Below are positions 62,721 to 64,000 of a stretch of DNA of 64,000 bases, in pieces. Origin of the DNA: Phycisphaerales bacterium (lineage in GTDB: Bacteria; Planctomycetota; Phycisphaerae; Phycisphaerales; UBA1924); assembly GCA_029260295.1 (NCBI GenBank), contig JAJDDN010000002.1:1-64000 (forward strand). The letters run 5' to 3'. The translations under genes and the position numbers were made by a program. Each line of letters begins with the position of its first letter. Positions within the stretch are counted from its first letter, which is position 1. The notes under the pieces are model-generated. The model did no database searches. It had not been told where the DNA came from and worked only from the letters and a program-made list of their open reading frames with translations.

Positions 62721-64000
62721 ATGACCCCCACATCAATCCATAAACTGACTACAAAACTCCTCCCCACCCTCCTCCTCACCCTCTTCACCATCCTCACCCC
62801 CCAATCAAAAGCCGACGGCGTAGTCTGTCACGATCGTGATTACCTTGGGTCATTTGTGACACTTGATAGCGCATTTGGTGTGGCGGTACAGGACAATATT
62901 GCATATATAGCTGTGAATAACGCCGGCCTACAAATTCTTGATATCACCGATCCGACCAACCCGATAGCCCTCGGAACAATTGACACCGGGTTTTCCGCAA
63001 AAAATGTGTTTGTAGCCGGCACCACAGTATATTTAACCGACTCATCAGGCATTCATATCATTGATGCGAGTGAACCCGAAACCCCAGTCTTACTCGGGTT
63101 CTATGATGCGCTCGGCTCAGTAGAAGACATATCCTTTGTTGGCACAATCGCGTACATCGCCGCGAACTCAGCATTTCTCCAAGTTGTCGATTTAAGCGAT
63201 CCAGCATCACCAAATCTTCTTCGCACTGTGTTCACATGGTCCGCTTCAGGCATCGATATTGTGGAATCCACAGCATACATCACCATCGCAGGCGCACTCA
63301 CAATCCTTGATATCAGCGACCCCGCAAGCCCCTCTACAACTGGCACACTAAACTCCTTAGGCGATACAGAAGGCATATCCGTCCATGGACACCTGGCATA
63401 TGTCATCAGTGGAGACTGGGGCAACGAGCCAGCCCTCTATGTAATAGATGTAAGCAATCCAGCAGATCCACTTATACTGGGCACATACGACTCACCCAGT
63501 TCTTCTAAAAACCTTGTCGTAGTTGGATCTATCGTATTTCTTGCTGACCTTTCCAGTTTACAGATTGTTGATGTATCCATCCCCACAATGCCCGCGATGA
63601 TAGCCACATACAAAATACCCGGGCCAGGGCTGGTGCTTGATGTCGAAGTCCAAAACGACATGGCCTATATCGCGAACAGCAACTCTGGAATACAAATCAT
63701 TGAGATCAGCGACCCAGACTCCCCACCACTACTTGCCACCCACGACACACCAGGATCCGCACACGAAGTTGAACTGGCAGGAACAACCGCATATGTTGCT
63801 GATAAAAGTGCAGGCCTTCAAATTGTCGATGTAGCCAACCCCGAAAACCCCACCTTAATCGGCTCGTACGACACCCCAGGAAGCTCTTACGATGTTTGCA
63901 TCCAGGACAACACCGCGTACATCGCAGATCGTTCCGCTGGCCTCCAGATCATCGATATAAGCAACCCGGCATCACCAAACTTGCTCGGATCAATAGCCAC
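62721..64000 (+). CDS. LVIVD-repeat secreted protein, 3' end outside window
   Basis: From ATG 62721 the frame stays open for 426 codons to the window edge. A signal peptide (T-L-L-L-T-L-F-T-I-L, then Q-S-K-A) leads into repeats of about 40-45 residues with G-L-Q-I-V/L-D-I/V-S-N-P cores and A-Y-I-A strands, the LVIVD beta-propeller pattern; about nine are visible. No ribosome site is clear. Function unknown; such proteins are extracellular, often in surface assemblies. Confidence 0.85.
   Translation, partial: MTPTSIHKLTTKLLPTLLLTLFTILTPQSKADGVVCHDRDYLGSFVTLDSAFGVAVQDNIAYIAVNNAGLQILDITDPTNPIALGTIDTGFSAKNVFVAGTTVYLTDSSGIHIIDASEPETPVLLGFYDALGSVEDISFVGTIAYIAANSAFLQVVDLSDPASPNLLRTVFTWSASGIDIVESTAYITIAGALTILDISDPASPSTTGTLNSLGDTEGISVHGHLAYVISGDWGNEPALYVIDVSNPADPLILGTYDSPSSSKNLVVVGSIVFLADLSSLQIVDVSIPTMPAMIATYKIPGPGLVLDVEVQNDMAYIANSNSGIQIIEISDPDSPPLLATHDTPGSAHEVELAGTTAYVADKSAGLQIVDVANPENPTLIGSYDTPGSSYDVCIQDNTAYIADRSAGLQIIDISNPASPNLLGSIA

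Overview
The window looks like chromosomal DNA from a member of the Planctomycetota, most likely class Phycisphaerae. The best evidence is five secreted proteins that end in a 'GC-type' dockerin repeat (consensus around D-F-F-D-I-x-x-F-L-T-x-F followed by a terminal G-C-P). Two more secreted proteins carry a PEP-CTERM-like tail (Pro-rich stretch, hydrophobic segment, Arg cluster). A large Ser/Thr kinase with TPRs fits too. LptD and a TonB-dependent receptor show a diderm, LPS-type outer membrane. The species assignment is inference; no rRNA is present.

Layout. 0-8 kb: a truncated haem-binding chemotaxis receptor, type III glutamine synthetase, tRNA-Leu, then an FHA-GAF-SpoIIE phosphatase beside a Ser/Thr kinase-TPR protein. 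8-10 kb: two divergent small sorted exoproteins, tRNA-Ser and a truncated haemoglobin. 10.3-14.7 kb: a very tightly packed minus-strand operon (P1 peptidase, ATP-grasp ligase, fold-III PLP decarboxylase, PanC-like ligase) preceded by smpB. 15-24 kb: housekeeping genes (rhodanese, MqnD of futalosine menaquinone synthesis, PurF, LptD, YhaM-like HD protein, AMP nucleosidase).

24-33 kb is the accessory part. It holds three tandem CARDB/dockerin paralogues, a small Imm32-like protein, a zinc-ribbon membrane protein, a tail-fibre-like exoprotein and an AT-richer DUF5677-like gene. It is bracketed by two interleaved families of structured repeats whose stems show compensatory changes. 33-51 kb returns to core genes: rpsD, a PpiD-like protein, a ThiS/PncC/B12-MeaB operon, Nfu, csrA, a dockerin GH13 enzyme, ndk, hbd, recX, tRNA-Glu, nadD, metK and purM. 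51-56 kb is a sensory operon: TonB receptor, periplasmic binding protein and hybrid histidine kinase. 56.9-64 kb has a Gly-rich RRM protein, an acyl-CoA synthetase, a 1060-residue dockerin protein built from 181-residue repeats, and the start of an LVIVD-repeat exoprotein.

The strongest candidates for something undescribed are the 10.3-14.7 kb operon, which pairs an ATP-grasp ligase with a decarboxylase in a way reminiscent of BtrJ/BtrK and adds a PanC homologue and a beta-peptidase-type hydrolase, and the two structured repeat families. Several housekeeping genes appear to have a -10 hexamer only 5-6 bases before the ATG (possible leaderless transcripts), whereas the secreted-protein genes carry strong Shine-Dalgarno leaders.
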